From Paucibacter sp. DJ2R-2 (GTDB lineage Bacteria; Pseudomonadota; Gammaproteobacteria; Burkholderiales; Burkholderiaceae_C): a DNA stretch of 64,000 bases. The stretch is from the NCBI RefSeq assembly GCF_025717675.1, contig NZ_JAJIRT010000009.1, forward strand, positions 176,056 to 240,055, written 5' to 3'. Each line of letters starts with the position of its first letter. Position 1 is the stretch's first letter. Of the stretch, positions 29,806 to 38,967 are shown piece after piece. The translations under genes and the position numbers were made by a program. Below the pieces are notes generated by a model that ran no database searches, was not told the DNA's origin, and saw only the letters and a program-made list of their open reading frames with translations.

Positions 29806-29839
29806 TTGCCCCACTGTCCCCACCACCAGGAGCCCATCG

Positions 29840-30364
29840 ATGGAGAAGATCACGATCCGACGCAGCCAGGTTTCAGACGCCGCCGCCATGGCCCGGCTGA
29901 TGTCCCACCCCGAGGTCTTCTCTGGTCTGCTGCAACTGCCCTACCCCAGCGAGGAACTCTGGCGCGCCCGCCTGCAGGACAACGCCGCACCGGGCAAAAC
30001 CGATCTTTCGCTGGTGGCCGAGGTCCAGGGCGCGGTGGTCGGCAGCGCCGGTCTGCATCCGGCCGGAGCTTCACTGCGCCGCCGGCACGCCATGGGCTTG
30101 GGCATCTCGGTCGCGGCCGAAGCCCAAGGCCAGGGCGTCGGCCGCGCCCTGATGGCCGCCCTGCTCGACTACGCCGACAACTGGGGCCAGGTCTTGCGCA
30201 CCGAGCTGACGGTCTACGCCGACAACGCACGCGCGATCCGGCTGTACGAGCACTTCGGCTTCCAGCGCGAGGGTCTGATGCGCGCCTACGCCCTGCGCAA
30301 TGGCGCGTTTGTCGACACCCTGGCCATGGCCAGGCTGCACCCGAAGCCGCCGCGCTGGGATTGA
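29840..30364 (+). CDS. GNAT acetyltransferase (YhhY/AaaT-like)
   Basis: A 174-residue N-acetyltransferase. The acetyl-CoA loop is EAQGQGVGRALM (about 94-105). The later segments ELTVYADNARAIRLYEHFGF and YALRNGAFVDTLAMARL match the YhhY branch closely, which acetylates amino acids such as methionine or phenylalanine. AGGAG in the leader precedes the ATG at normal distance. The gene is flanked on both sides by terminators, so it forms its own transcript. The exact amino-acid substrate is not fixed by sequence. Confidence 0.85.
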   Translation: MEKITIRRSQVSDAAAMARLMSHPEVFSGLLQLPYPSEELWRARLQDNAAPGKTDLSLVAEVQGAVVGSAGLHPAGASLRRRHAMGLGISVAAEAQGQGVGRALMAALLDYADNWGQVLRTELTVYADNARAIRLYEHFGFQREGLMRAYALRNGAFVDTLAMARLHPKPPRWD

Positions 30365-30385
30365 GGCCCACGGGGCTGCCAAAAA

Positions 30386-30415
30386 AGCAAAAGGCCGCGA
30401 ACGCGGCCATTTTGC
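30386..30415. terminator. Bidirectional terminator
   Basis: GCAAAAGGCCGC pairs with GCGGCCATTTTGC around GAAC, with one bulged base. T-rich tracts lie at both ends, and the stronger one serves the minus strand. It separates the convergent acetyltransferase and small exported protein genes. Confidence 0.85.
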
Positions 30416-30455
30416 ATATGGGGGGAATAAAGGCGCCTCGCGGCGCGTGTAGGCC

Positions 30456-30737
30456 TCAGATCGGACGGAACTGGGCACGGCGCAGGTCGGCCATGCGCAT
30501 TTCTTCCGGTGTAGCCTGACCTTCAACCACGACCTTGGGCAGTTGCTTGGCGGGGGCTCGCACGACAGGTGCAGAGCTCAGGCGCTTGCCAGTCACCACC
30601 AGGCGAGCCAGCTTGACCACTTCACTGGCCTGAACCGGTGCCGGCGGAAAGGCCAGCCCCAGAAAAGCGGCACTCAAGGCCAGCGGTGCGGCCCAAGCGC
30701 GAGAAAAGGGACGGGCCCGTGTGGTTCTCTGCTGCAT
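30456..30737 (-). CDS. Small exported hypothetical protein
   Basis: A 93-residue protein. The first 37 residues form a signal peptide: arginines, then APLALSAAFLGLAF, ending near VQAS. The mature part is short and basic (KLARLVVTGKRL, QLPKVVVEGQATPEEMRMADLR) and may be unstructured. The ATG is preceded on the minus strand by GGGGGAG at nine bases, which decides the start against a frame 23 codons longer. No known family is recognised. The short strands VVKLARLVVTGKRL and LPKVVVEGQ recall the linker before TonB plugs, possibly by chance. Confidence 0.65.
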   Translation of the reverse strand: MQQRTTRARPFSRAWAAPLALSAAFLGLAFPPAPVQASEVVKLARLVVTGKRLSSAPVVRAPAKQLPKVVVEGQATPEEMRMADLRRAQFRPI

Positions 30738-30909
30738 TTCCAAATCTCCCCCGCCTGCTTTGGGCGATGTGTATTCAATGGAGCGGAGTATCACCAAGCC
30801 ACGCACTCGGCTCCAGCAAAAAGCGACGAACTGCAGTTTTGGGCGATGAGGCAGCGCTGCAAGCGCCTGAATTTCCCATCAACCCACTGCTTTCTAGTTT
30901 TGATCTGCC

Positions 30910-31941
30910 TCAAGCATACCGAAGCTCACTCGACTTTCCCCAGAATACCCGGTAGGCGAACCACGTGTAGATCAGGATGGCCGGCAGTGTGACCAAGACC
31001 CCCCACAGAATGACGGCCAGGGACTTGGGCGCGGCCGCCGCCTGCCAGACTGTCAGACGGTCGATCAGCACATAGGGATAGAGGCTGTAGGCCAGGCCCA
31101 GGGCGCCGAGCAACATGACCGCGACCATCAGAGCAAAAGGCAGCCAGCAGAGCTTGCCGAGCACCCGGTGCGAGTTCAGCAAGGCGCGCAAGGCCAGCAA
31201 GGACAGACCCGTCATCAGCGGGATGGGCAGCAAGGCGATCAGCTCGGGCATGCGGAACCAACGCTCGCTGACCGTGGCGCTGACCCAGGGCGTCATCAGG
31301 GACACGCCGGCCAGGCCCAGTACTACGGCCGGCCAAGCCAGCTTGGCTCTTTGCACGGCCAGGGCTTGCACGGCACCGTCCATTTTCATGATCAACCAGC
31401 CGGCGCCCAGCATGGCGTAGGCCGCAGCCAGGGCCAGGGCAATCAGCAAGGCAAAAGCGGTGTAGCCCGGGCCTTCGGCGAAGCCGGTGATGTAGCGCGC
31501 CAGCATCCAACCCTGGGACAGTGCCGCCAGGGCAGAGCCGGCGATGAAAGCACCGTTCCAGAACGGCTTCCAGTCGGCCGGCGCCTTGACGCGGAAGTCG
31601 AAGGCCACACCGCGCAGCATCAAGCCCAGCAACATCAGCGCCACCGGCAGGTAGAGCGCCTGCAGGATCAGGCCATGGGCTTTAGGAAAAGCCACCAGCA
31701 AGATCCCCACCCCCAGCACCAGCCAGGTTTCGTTGGCGTCCCAGAAGGGCCCGATCGAGGCCACCATCTGGTCCTTGTGGGCGTCGCTGGCGCCGATCAT
31801 CAGCAGGCCGACACCAAGGTCGTAGCCGTCCAGGACCACATAGATCAGCAGCGACAGGCCCATCAGGCCCAGGAACACCAAGGGCATCCAGCCGGCGGGG
31901 GTGCTCAGGTCGGGGTTCGAGAGGTTCATCAATGCGTCCAT
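30910..31941 (-). CDS. cydB: Cytochrome bd-type quinol oxidase subunit II
   Basis: A 343-residue membrane protein with about nine helices. It pairs with CydA in a terminal oxidase that reduces oxygen to water using quinol electrons, with high oxygen affinity and no proton pumping. Family marks are VVLDGYDLGVGLL near the N-terminus and GPFWDANETWLVLGVGILL shortly after. Its start overlaps the stop of cydA by one base (TGATG), so the two are translationally coupled. No cydX-like small subunit was seen after it in the 170 bases to the next gene. Confidence 0.95.
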   Translation of the reverse strand: MDALMNLSNPDLSTPAGWMPLVFLGLMGLSLLIYVVLDGYDLGVGLLMIGASDAHKDQMVASIGPFWDANETWLVLGVGILLVAFPKAHGLILQALYLPVALMLLGLMLRGVAFDFRVKAPADWKPFWNGAFIAGSALAALSQGWMLARYITGFAEGPGYTAFALLIALALAAAYAMLGAGWLIMKMDGAVQALAVQRAKLAWPAVVLGLAGVSLMTPWVSATVSERWFRMPELIALLPIPLMTGLSLLALRALLNSHRVLGKLCWLPFALMVAVMLLGALGLAYSLYPYVLIDRLTVWQAAAAPKSLAVILWGVLVTLPAILIYTWFAYRVFWGKSSELRYA

Positions 31942-33314
31942 CAGGCAAAACTCCGACTCTGGGTCAGGCGCACGGGCGTGCTCGGGCCATGCTCAAGTTG
32001 CTTCTCCGCCATGTACTTGAGCGCACCGATATAGGCCACGATCAGGAACAGGTACAGCGTCACATAGCCGGCCAAAGTCAGGGCGATATAGGGCGCCGGT
32101 GTGGTCGAGGCCACCTCGCTGGTGCGCAGCAGGCCGTAGACGATGAAGGGTTGGCGGCCGATCTCGGTGACATACCAGCCGGACACGGTGGCCAGCCAGC
32201 CCGAGAACGCCATGCCGGTCAGGCCCCAGAGCAGCGGCCGCGGCAGCTGCTCGGCCACCCAGGCGCGGCGGCGGTACAGCCACAGACCCGCCCAGCTGAA
32301 GGCCAGCATCAAGACGCCCGTGCCGACCATGATGCGAAAGCCGAAGAACAGCGGTGCCACCGGCGGATGCGCGCCCTTGAACTCGTCCAGGCCGCGGATC
32401 TCGCCCTCGGCTTCATGAGTCAGGATCAGGCTGGCCAGCTTCGGGATGCCCAGCGCGAAATCATTGCTGCGCGTCTTCTCATTCGGCCAGGCAAACAACA
32501 GCAAGGGCGCGCCGCGCTCGGTCTGCCAGACGCCTTCCATCGCCGCCACCTTGGCCGGCTGGTGCTTGAGCGTGTTGAGCCCGTGCATATCGCCCACCAG
32601 GATCTGCAGCGGGATCAGCACCGCGCCCAACGTCAGGCCCACCCGCAGCACGCGGGCGGTGCTGGGCTGGCTCTTGCGCTTGAGCAGCTGCCAGGCGCTC
32701 AGGCCGGCCAGCAGAAAGGCCACCGTCAGGCCCGATGCCAGCAGCTTGTGGGCCAGTCGGTACGGGAAGCTGGGGTTGAAGATCACCTCGGCCCAGCTCA
32801 GCACATGGAACTCGCCGTTGATGATCTCGAAGCCCTGGGGCGTCTGCATCCAGGAGTTCAGGCTCAAGATCCAGAAGGCGCTCAGGCTGGTGCCAAAGGC
32901 CACCAGGAAGGTGGCGGCCAGATGCACCCGCTCGCTGACCCGGCCATGGCCGAACAGCATCACACCGAGGAAACTCGCCTCCAGAAAGAAGGCCGTCAGC
33001 ACCTCGTAGCCCAGCAGCGGCCCGGCGATATTGCCGGCCCGCTCCATGAAGCCGGGCCAGTTGGTGCCAAACTGGAAGCTCATGGTGATGCCGCTGACCA
33101 CGCCCAGCGCAAAGCTCAGCGCAAACACCTTGGTCCAGAAACGGTAGGCATGGAGCCAGGCCTCCTGGTGGGTACTCAGCCAGCGCCAGCGGAAGAACAG
33201 CAACACCCAAGCCAGAGCGATGTTGATGGTGGGAAACAGGATGTGGAAGGTGATGTTGGCGGCGAACTGCATGCGGGCCAGCACCACGGGGTCGAGGGCA
33301 TGAAGGGCGTCCAT
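31941..33314 (-). CDS. cydA: Cytochrome bd-type quinol oxidase subunit I (CioA-like)
   Basis: A 457-residue subunit that carries the hemes. The N-terminal helix (MQFAANITFHILFPTINIAL) includes the conserved histidine ligand, and GWYVTEIGRQPFIVYGLLRT is the typical C-terminal signature. The Q-loop region is short and the overall length is below that of E. coli CydA (about 520), which places it with the cyanide-insensitive CioA branch. The start at MDALHALDPVV is preferred over one 12 codons upstream, since the longer form would overlap the regulator gene. It lies four bases after that regulator's stop, in one operon with cydB. Confidence 0.95.
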   Translation of the reverse strand: MDALHALDPVVLARMQFAANITFHILFPTINIALAWVLLFFRWRWLSTHQEAWLHAYRFWTKVFALSFALGVVSGITMSFQFGTNWPGFMERAGNIAGPLLGYEVLTAFFLEASFLGVMLFGHGRVSERVHLAATFLVAFGTSLSAFWILSLNSWMQTPQGFEIINGEFHVLSWAEVIFNPSFPYRLAHKLLASGLTVAFLLAGLSAWQLLKRKSQPSTARVLRVGLTLGAVLIPLQILVGDMHGLNTLKHQPAKVAAMEGVWQTERGAPLLLFAWPNEKTRSNDFALGIPKLASLILTHEAEGEIRGLDEFKGAHPPVAPLFFGFRIMVGTGVLMLAFSWAGLWLYRRRAWVAEQLPRPLLWGLTGMAFSGWLATVSGWYVTEIGRQPFIVYGLLRTSEVASTTPAPYIALTLAGYVTLYLFLIVAYIGALKYMAEKQLEHGPSTPVRLTQSRSFA

Positions 33315-33318
33315 GGCA

Positions 33319-33900
33319 TCAAGCCTCCGAAGCCGGCTTAGCCGCAACACCGCTGACGGCGCGGCCGATGCGGCCCGGCAACTCCAGCATCTTCTGCACC
33401 TTGGAGCCCATCTTCATCAGCTGGCCCAGGGTCTGCGAATCCATCTTCTGCACATCGTCGAACCAGGTCGTCATCAGCTCGATCAGGTCGTGCATGCCGC
33501 GCATGCGCTCCTGCGCCACACGGTCCTCCTCGCAGGTCGGTGCCTCCAGCAAGGCATTGCGCAGCATGGTCAAGGTCGGTTCGATCTCGCGCCGGCGGCG
33601 CTCTTCGGCCAGGGTGCGAAAGATCTCCCAGGCGTCCGAAGGCGCCTCGAAATACTCGCGCCGGTCGCCCGGCAGATGGCGCAGGCGCACCAGGCGCCAG
33701 GCCTGCAACTCTTTCAGGCCCATGGAGACATTGGAGCGGCTGAACTCCAGGTTCTCGGCGATGTCGTCGGCGTTAATGGCCTGGGGCGAGACAAAAATCA
33801 AGGCATAAATCTGCCCGACGGTGCGATTGATGCCCCAGCGGCTGCCCATTTCACCGAAATGGGCCACAAAACTACGAACCAAGGGACTCATGGCTTGCAT
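33319..33900 (-). CDS. GbsR/MarR-family transcriptional regulator
   Basis: A 193-residue winged-helix regulator of the GbsR type. The DNA-binding domain is at about 15-85 (GINRTVGQIYALIFVSPQAI, then EFSRSNVSMGLKELQAW). A helical C-terminus probably mediates dimer formation. It is the first gene of an operon with cydA and cydB, four bases upstream, so it probably controls oxidase expression and its own. The start at 33900 is chosen because AAGGA lies about eight bases before it. A TTG-initiated form 29 codons longer would begin inside the inverted repeat at 33973-34008 and is less likely. Confidence 0.85.
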   Translation of the reverse strand: MQAMSPLVRSFVAHFGEMGSRWGINRTVGQIYALIFVSPQAINADDIAENLEFSRSNVSMGLKELQAWRLVRLRHLPGDRREYFEAPSDAWEIFRTLAEERRRREIEPTLTMLRNALLEAPTCEEDRVAQERMRGMHDLIELMTTWFDDVQKMDSQTLGQLMKMGSKVQKMLELPGRIGRAVSGVAAKPASEA

Positions 33901-33972
33901 GGCGGTTTGTCCTTGCGCCAGCGCAAAGCCGGCGACTTCTGAGGGTGGAGGAATTTGATCTGCTTCAAGATT

Positions 33973-34008
33973 TTGCTGAATTTTCAAGAATTACTGAAAA
34001 TTCAGCAA
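33973..34008. promoter_or_regulatory. Perfect 14-bp inverted repeat upstream of the regulator-cydAB operon
   Basis: TTGCTGAATTTTCA at 33973-33986 is exactly mirrored by TGAAAATTCAGCAA at 33995-34008 with eight bases between. The half-site centres are 22 bases apart, about two helical turns, which suits a dimeric winged-helix protein. It lies 73 bases before the regulator start, in a short AT-rich island, and has no following T run. The likely ligand is the GbsR-type protein itself. Confidence 0.75.
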
Positions 34009-34127
34009 GCCCACAAGTCCAAGACCGTGCGAGCAGCGAGGTTGCTGCGCCAAGCGCCGGCCAATAATGGCGCGCCCCTCCAACACCGCGGCGCCGCGAT
34101 GCCCGCCCTTTCTTAGCTCTTCCCTCC

Positions 34128-35018
34128 ATGCTGACCCGCCCCCGACTTCTTCTGATGAGCTGGCTGCTGGCCCTGAGCGCCGGTGCCCTCGCCAGCGATG
34201 CCGCCCACCGCGTCCAGATTGCCAGCCTGCCCCAGCAAGACGGCAAGCCCCTGGCCCTGAGCGGCTACTGGTTTCCGGCCGCAAACGGCGCCGAGGCCCA
34301 AGCCCAGACCCGACCGGCCGTGCTGCTGCTGCACGGCTGCGGCGGAGCCCTTGGTCGACAGGCGGACCAGCTGTCCGAGCGCATGCACAGCTACCGCACG
34401 CTGCTGAACCAGGAAGGCTGGCATGTGCTGGTGCTCGATTCCCTGAGCCCGCGCGGCGAGCGCGAGCTCTGCACCCAACGCATCGGCAGCCGCCAGGTCA
34501 CCATGCGCGAGCGCCGCCGCGACACCTTGGGCGCCCTGCAATGGCTGGCCGCCCGCGCCGAGGTGGATCCGGCCCGGCTGGCCTTGCTGGGTTGGTCCAA
34601 TGGCGGCAGCACCGTGCTGGCCAGCACGGCGGCCGACCATGAAGAGGTGCAAGCCAACCCAGCCAAACCCCGCGCGGCCGTCGCCTTCTACCCCGGCTGC
34701 GAAGCCGAGCTCAAGCGCGGCTATCGGGCGCAAGCACCCTTGCTGATGTTGCTGGGCGCGGCCGACGACTGGACACCCGCCAAGCCCTGCGAACAGCTGG
34801 CCGCGGCCGTGCCGAAGCAGCTCGGCACTGCCGCCATTCAATTTCAGAGTTATGCCGGTGCCTACCACGGCTTCGATTCCGCCGCGCCCATGCGCCTGCG
34901 CCGCGAGGTGCCCAACGGCGTGAACCCGGGCGCGGGCGTCCATGTGGGCGGCAATGCCCAGGCCTGGGCAGCCTCGCGCGAAGCCCTGCTGGGCTTTCTG
35001 CGGGAGCAGCTGAAATGA
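34128..35018 (+). CDS. Exported dienelactone-hydrolase-like alpha/beta hydrolase
   Basis: A 296-residue protein with an N-terminal signal (LLLMSWLLALSAGALAS, cleaved near residue 23). The alpha/beta-hydrolase core has the oxyanion region LLLHGCGGALGR, the nucleophile serine in GWSNGGS, an acid in LLGAADDWTP and the histidine in YAGAYHGFDS. This is the dienelactone-hydrolase type of catalytic triad, but with serine in place of the cysteine of true dienelactone hydrolase. The substrate is unknown; ester or lactone hydrolysis in the periplasm is likely. Its stop overlaps the start of the following acetyltransferase (ATGA). Confidence 0.85.
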   Translation: MLTRPRLLLMSWLLALSAGALASDAAHRVQIASLPQQDGKPLALSGYWFPAANGAEAQAQTRPAVLLLHGCGGALGRQADQLSERMHSYRTLLNQEGWHVLVLDSLSPRGERELCTQRIGSRQVTMRERRRDTLGALQWLAARAEVDPARLALLGWSNGGSTVLASTAADHEEVQANPAKPRAAVAFYPGCEAELKRGYRAQAPLLMLLGAADDWTPAKPCEQLAAAVPKQLGTAAIQFQSYAGAYHGFDSAAPMRLRREVPNGVNPGAGVHVGGNAQAWAASREALLGFLREQLK

Positions 35019-35611
35019 GCGGCAGAGCAGGGGCTGCGGCACTCCCCGAACTGCACAGCCAGCGCTTGCTGCTGCGTGCGCCCTCACCCGCCTTGCTGGA
35101 GGCCGTGATTGCCTTTCAGACGCGCAACCGCGAACATCTGGCGCCCTGGGACCCGCCGCAGCCCGCCGACTTTCTCGAGCCCGAGTTCGTGCGCGCTCGC
35201 CTGCAGCAAGGCGCCGATGAATTCACTGCGGGCACGGCGCTGCGCTACTGGTTCGCACGCCGGGAGGAGCCTGCCCTGTTGATCGGCCAGGTCGGTGTCT
35301 CGCAATTGGCGCGCGGCCCCTTCCAGAACGCCAGCCTGGGCTACAGCCTGGATGAGCAGGCCCAGAGCCAGGGCCTGATGCACGAAGCTCTGCAAGCCGT
35401 CATCGCTGAGCTGTTCGGCCCGCGCGTGCACCTGCATCGTCTGCAAGCCGCCGTGCGGCCCGAGAACCAGCGCAGCCGTGCGGTGCTGCAGCGCCTGGGC
35501 TTCAGCCCCATCGGCCTGAGCCGGCGCTACCTCTTCATCAACGGCGCCTGGCGCGACCACGAGCTCTTCGACCTGATCAACCCGGGCTGGCCCGACGGTC
35601 TGCCGCCCTGA
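35015..35611 (+). CDS. GNAT acetyltransferase (RimJ-like)
   Basis: A 198-residue acetyltransferase of the RimJ/RimL type. It has LHSQRLLLRAPSPALLEAVI at the N-terminus, RNREHLAPWDP at about 29-39, a central LGYSLDEQAQSQGLMHEALQ acetyl-CoA region, and RPENQRSRAVLQRLGF near 147. RimJ acetylates the N-terminus of ribosomal protein S5, but many relatives act on other proteins or small molecules. It is translationally coupled to the preceding hydrolase by a four-base overlap, a pairing I do not recognise as a known unit. Confidence 0.83.
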   Translation: MSGRAGAAALPELHSQRLLLRAPSPALLEAVIAFQTRNREHLAPWDPPQPADFLEPEFVRARLQQGADEFTAGTALRYWFARREEPALLIGQVGVSQLARGPFQNASLGYSLDEQAQSQGLMHEALQAVIAELFGPRVHLHRLQAAVRPENQRSRAVLQRLGFSPIGLSRRYLFINGAWRDHELFDLINPGWPDGLPP

Positions 35612-35795
35612 GGCAAAAGGCACGCGGACCTGTCGGAGCGCAGGCGCGACACCGCTCATCCCCGCTCATCCCCGTCTATAGCCGCTCGGCACCTTTTCTC
35701 CCAAGGTGAGTCGCGGGTCGAGACACTGGCGGCGCCGGGTCACTGTTCATAACCATGGACAGCGCCGCGGCACTCGCCATGAAAGCCCACTCACC

Positions 35796-37832
35796 ATGAC
35801 TCCGATTCGCTTGCTCCAAGGCCGCAGCCTCGCCCTGCTGATTCAACTGGCCGCCTGCGCCAGCCCAAGCTGGGCTGCACCACCAAGTTCCGGGCTGGAC
35901 CTGCCCGGCTTCGACACCGCGGTGCGCGCGCAAGACGATCTCTACCGTCACAGCAACGGCGGCTGGCTGCGGACGACCCGCATTCCTGAGGACAAGGCCG
36001 AGGTCCACGGCGCCGACATGCCGGCCGTGGTGGACCAGCGCATCCGCAGCATCCTGCAAGAGCTGTCCTCGCGCCCCCAGCCCAAGGGCTCCAACGCGAG
36101 AAAGATCGGCGACTTCTACACGGCCTTTCTCGACACCGCCGCCATCGACAAAGCCGGACTGGCGCCGATCCAACCGCTGCTGGCCGAGATTGCCGCGATC
36201 AAGACACCGCAGCAGCTCGCCGCCTGGGCCGGCCGCGCCCAAGGGCAGATCGAAACCCCGATCTGGCTCTGGGGCGGCTTTGCCGACTTCATGAACCCTG
36301 ACCTGAACCGCGTGATGGCCTGGCAAGGCGGCCTGGGCCTGCCCGACCGCGACTACTACCTCAAGCTTGAAGACGCCCAGTTCGCTCAAACGCGCGCCGC
36401 CTACTTGGTTTATTTGGGCCAGTTGGCCCGCCTCGCCGGCCTGCCCAAACCTGTCGAACTGGCCGCACGCGTGCTGGCACTGGAGACGCGCCTCGCGCAA
36501 GCCCACACGCCTTTGAGCGAGGCGCGCAACCCCGCCAAGATGTACACGCCCAAGACTGCGAACGAGTTGATGGCCACAGCCCCTGGGTTTGATTGGCAGG
36601 CCTTCTTGGCCGCGGCCAAGATCTCCGCCGAGGACAAAGTCACCGTCACGCAATGGGACACGGCCGTCGCCACGGCCCAGCTTTTCAGCGAATTGCCCTT
36701 GGCTGACTGGCAGGCCTACTTTGCGCTGCGCAGCCTGGATGCTGCCGCGCAAGTCCTGCCCCAAGGCTTTCGGGCGGCCCACTTTGCCTTCCACGGCAAG
36801 GCGAGCACAGGGGCACAGTTCGAGCAGCCACGCCAGGACCGTGCACTGGACCAGGTCAAGCAAGCCTTGAACGAAGCCCTGGCTCAGCACTATGTGGCAC
36901 GCCACTTTCCAGCCTCGCACAAGCAAAGGGTGGAGACCATCTATCAGAACGTGCTGGCGGCTTACCAAGCGCTGATGGCAGAGAACCACTGGATGGAACC
37001 CAGCACCAAGGCGGCCGCACTGGAAAAGCTGGCCAAGTACCGGGCCAAGATCGGCCACCCGGACAGCTGGCGCGACTACGCCGCGCTTGAGGTGCGTGCC
37101 GGAGATGCTTTCGGCAACCACCAGCGCGCCAGGCGCTTCGCCTGGGAGCACAAGGCCGCCGCGGCCGGCAAGCCCATGGATCGCAAGGCATGGCCCATGT
37201 CACCGCTGGAGGTGAACGCCTTCTACGACCCTATGGGCAACGAGATCCATCTGATGGCCGGCATCTTGCAAGCCCCGCTGTTCGATATGCAGGCCGATGA
37301 TGCAGCCAACTACGGCGGCATCGGCGCCACCATCGGCCACGAGATCAGCCATGGCTTCGACAATATGGGCGCCCAGTTCGACGGCGACGGGAAGATGCGT
37401 CCCTGGTGGAGCGAGGCCGACCGCAAGGCCTTTGAAGCGCTCAGCGCCCAGCTGGTGGCGCAGTTCAATGCGATGGAGGCGCTGCCGGGCAGGTCGGTCG
37501 ATGGCACCCTGACGCTGCCGGAGAACATCGCCGACCTGGTGGGCTTGCAAATTGCCTATATGGCCTACCAGCGCAGCCTGGGCGGCCAGCCGGCGCCGGT
37601 GATCGACGGCTACAGCGGCGCGCAGCGATTCTTCTTGAATTTCGCTCAAAGCTGGCGCGTCAAGCGCCGCGATGAACGCACGCTGCAGCTGCTGAGCTCC
37701 GACCCCCATTCGCCGCACGAGTTCCGTGCCAACGGGGCGGCGCGCAATGTCGACGGTTTCCACGACGCGTTCGGAACCCGAGCCGGAGACGCCATGTTCA
37801 AACCCGCCCAAGAGCGTGTGCGCCTGTGGTGA
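35796..37832 (+). CDS. M13-family zinc metallopeptidase (PepO/neprilysin-like)
   Basis: A 678-residue exported endopeptidase. A signal peptide ends near SWAAP (about residue 27). The helical N-domain begins with the family start DLPGFDTAVRAQDDLYRHSNGGW. The zinc site is HEISH at 515-519, with the third ligand glutamate in LPENIADLVG, and the C-terminus VNAFYDPMGNEI and RVRLW fits the family. The usual ENxAD-xG-G reads ENIADLVGL, a small change beside a key glutamate. These enzymes degrade short peptides in the periplasm or outside the cell. No close ribosome-binding site precedes the chosen ATG; it was set by the signal peptide. Confidence 0.9.
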   Translation: MTPIRLLQGRSLALLIQLAACASPSWAAPPSSGLDLPGFDTAVRAQDDLYRHSNGGWLRTTRIPEDKAEVHGADMPAVVDQRIRSILQELSSRPQPKGSNARKIGDFYTAFLDTAAIDKAGLAPIQPLLAEIAAIKTPQQLAAWAGRAQGQIETPIWLWGGFADFMNPDLNRVMAWQGGLGLPDRDYYLKLEDAQFAQTRAAYLVYLGQLARLAGLPKPVELAARVLALETRLAQAHTPLSEARNPAKMYTPKTANELMATAPGFDWQAFLAAAKISAEDKVTVTQWDTAVATAQLFSELPLADWQAYFALRSLDAAAQVLPQGFRAAHFAFHGKASTGAQFEQPRQDRALDQVKQALNEALAQHYVARHFPASHKQRVETIYQNVLAAYQALMAENHWMEPSTKAAALEKLAKYRAKIGHPDSWRDYAALEVRAGDAFGNHQRARRFAWEHKAAAAGKPMDRKAWPMSPLEVNAFYDPMGNEIHLMAGILQAPLFDMQADDAANYGGIGATIGHEISHGFDNMGAQFDGDGKMRPWWSEADRKAFEALSAQLVAQFNAMEALPGRSVDGTLTLPENIADLVGLQIAYMAYQRSLGGQPAPVIDGYSGAQRFFLNFAQSWRVKRRDERTLQLLSSDPHSPHEFRANGAARNVDGFHDAFGTRAGDAMFKPAQERVRLW

Positions 37833-37893
37833 GGCGCCATCGCGCAAGCGACACGCCCCGGCCCCACCCGCCCGTCCAGCTAGCATCGCTGCC

Positions 37894-38967
37894 ATGAAGT
37901 TCTTTCCCGACGAGCGTCAGTTCTGGCTCTATCACGGCGCCGCCATGGGCTTCATCGCGGCGGTGACTCTGCTCAGCATCCTATTGTTCGGCCGCTTGGA
38001 CGCCCAGAACCTGGCGTCCACCCTGGCCTGGATGCCGCCCTACACCTTGGCGGTGCTGGGCTTTCGTTGGCTCTATCAGCGGCGCGGCTGGGACCGGCTG
38101 GCCATGGGGCGGCTGATTCCCATCGTCATCGCCTACGGCAGCCTGAGCGGCGTGGCCGTCATGGCGGCCGTGGCCGCCCTGGTGATGCCTTTTTTCTGGG
38201 ACCAGATCAGCGCCGGGCAAAAGGACTTCAACGCCTTGAGTTTTCTGGTCCGCAATATTCTCAGCAATGGCTTGCAAGCCCAGCTCTTCATCTGCGCCTG
38301 GGCCTTCGTCTACATCAGCGCTGCTGCGGCACAAAGGGCCCGCGAGGGCGAGCTTCAGAACCTGCGCCTGCAGATGAGCTTGAAAGCCGCTCAGCTGAGC
38401 AGTTTGACCGATCAGCTCAAGCCGCATTTCCTGTTCAACGCGCTGAACAACGTCCGCTTCATGATCCATGAAGACCCTGAGCGTGCCGACGCCATGATCG
38501 TGGCCTTGTCCGAGCTGCTGCGCTACTCGCTGGAAAGCAGCCAAAAAAGCAAGACCCGCCTGAGCGAGGAACTCGCCATCACCGAAGCCTTCGTGTCCAT
38601 CATGCGCACGCAAATGGAAGCGCGCCTGGACTTCCGGCTCAGCGTTGCGCACGAGCTGAGGAACTGCCTGCTGCCGCCCTTGGTCCTGCAGCTCCTGGTC
38701 GAGAACGCCATCAAACATGGCCTCGATCACTTGCCCCAGGGCGGCCTGCTCCATGTCGAGGCGCGCGATGAGGGCGCGCGCCTGCGTCTGATCGTCGGCA
38801 ATGAATGCCCCTTGAACGCCGCCACGGCCGTGCCCGGGCTCGGCCTGGGTTTGCCCAATATCGAGCGCCGGCTGAAATTGCTCTACGGTGGGCGCGCGAG
38901 CCTGGACATTCAGACGAGGCCCGGTCATTTCCAGGTCGAGCTCAGCCTGCCCAAGGAGTACAGCTGA
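37894..38967 (+). CDS. LytS/YehU-type sensor histidine kinase
   Basis: A 357-residue kinase. Four membrane helices fill about residues 12-140. The His_kinase domain has H178 in LKPHFLFNALNNVRFMI, a motif in which the phosphorylated histidine precedes FLFN. An HATPase domain follows (LVENAIKHGLDHL, GLGLGLPNIERRL). No periplasmic sensor domain is present, so it may sense through its membrane part. The stop overlaps the regulator start as TGATG, so the pair is co-translated. The start MKFFPDERQ is chosen because the longer frame crosses the end of the peptidase gene. Confidence 0.9.
   Translation: MKFFPDERQFWLYHGAAMGFIAAVTLLSILLFGRLDAQNLASTLAWMPPYTLAVLGFRWLYQRRGWDRLAMGRLIPIVIAYGSLSGVAVMAAVAALVMPFFWDQISAGQKDFNALSFLVRNILSNGLQAQLFICAWAFVYISAAAAQRAREGELQNLRLQMSLKAAQLSSLTDQLKPHFLFNALNNVRFMIHEDPERADAMIVALSELLRYSLESSQKSKTRLSEELAITEAFVSIMRTQMEARLDFRLSVAHELRNCLLPPLVLQLLVENAIKHGLDHLPQGGLLHVEARDEGARLRLIVGNECPLNAATAVPGLGLGLPNIERRLKLLYGGRASLDIQTRPGHFQVELSLPKEYS

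Noticed and set aside
33901..33987. TTG start for the GbsR-type regulator
   Set aside because: It begins inside the inverted repeat, and a good ribosome-binding site precedes the ATG at 33900.
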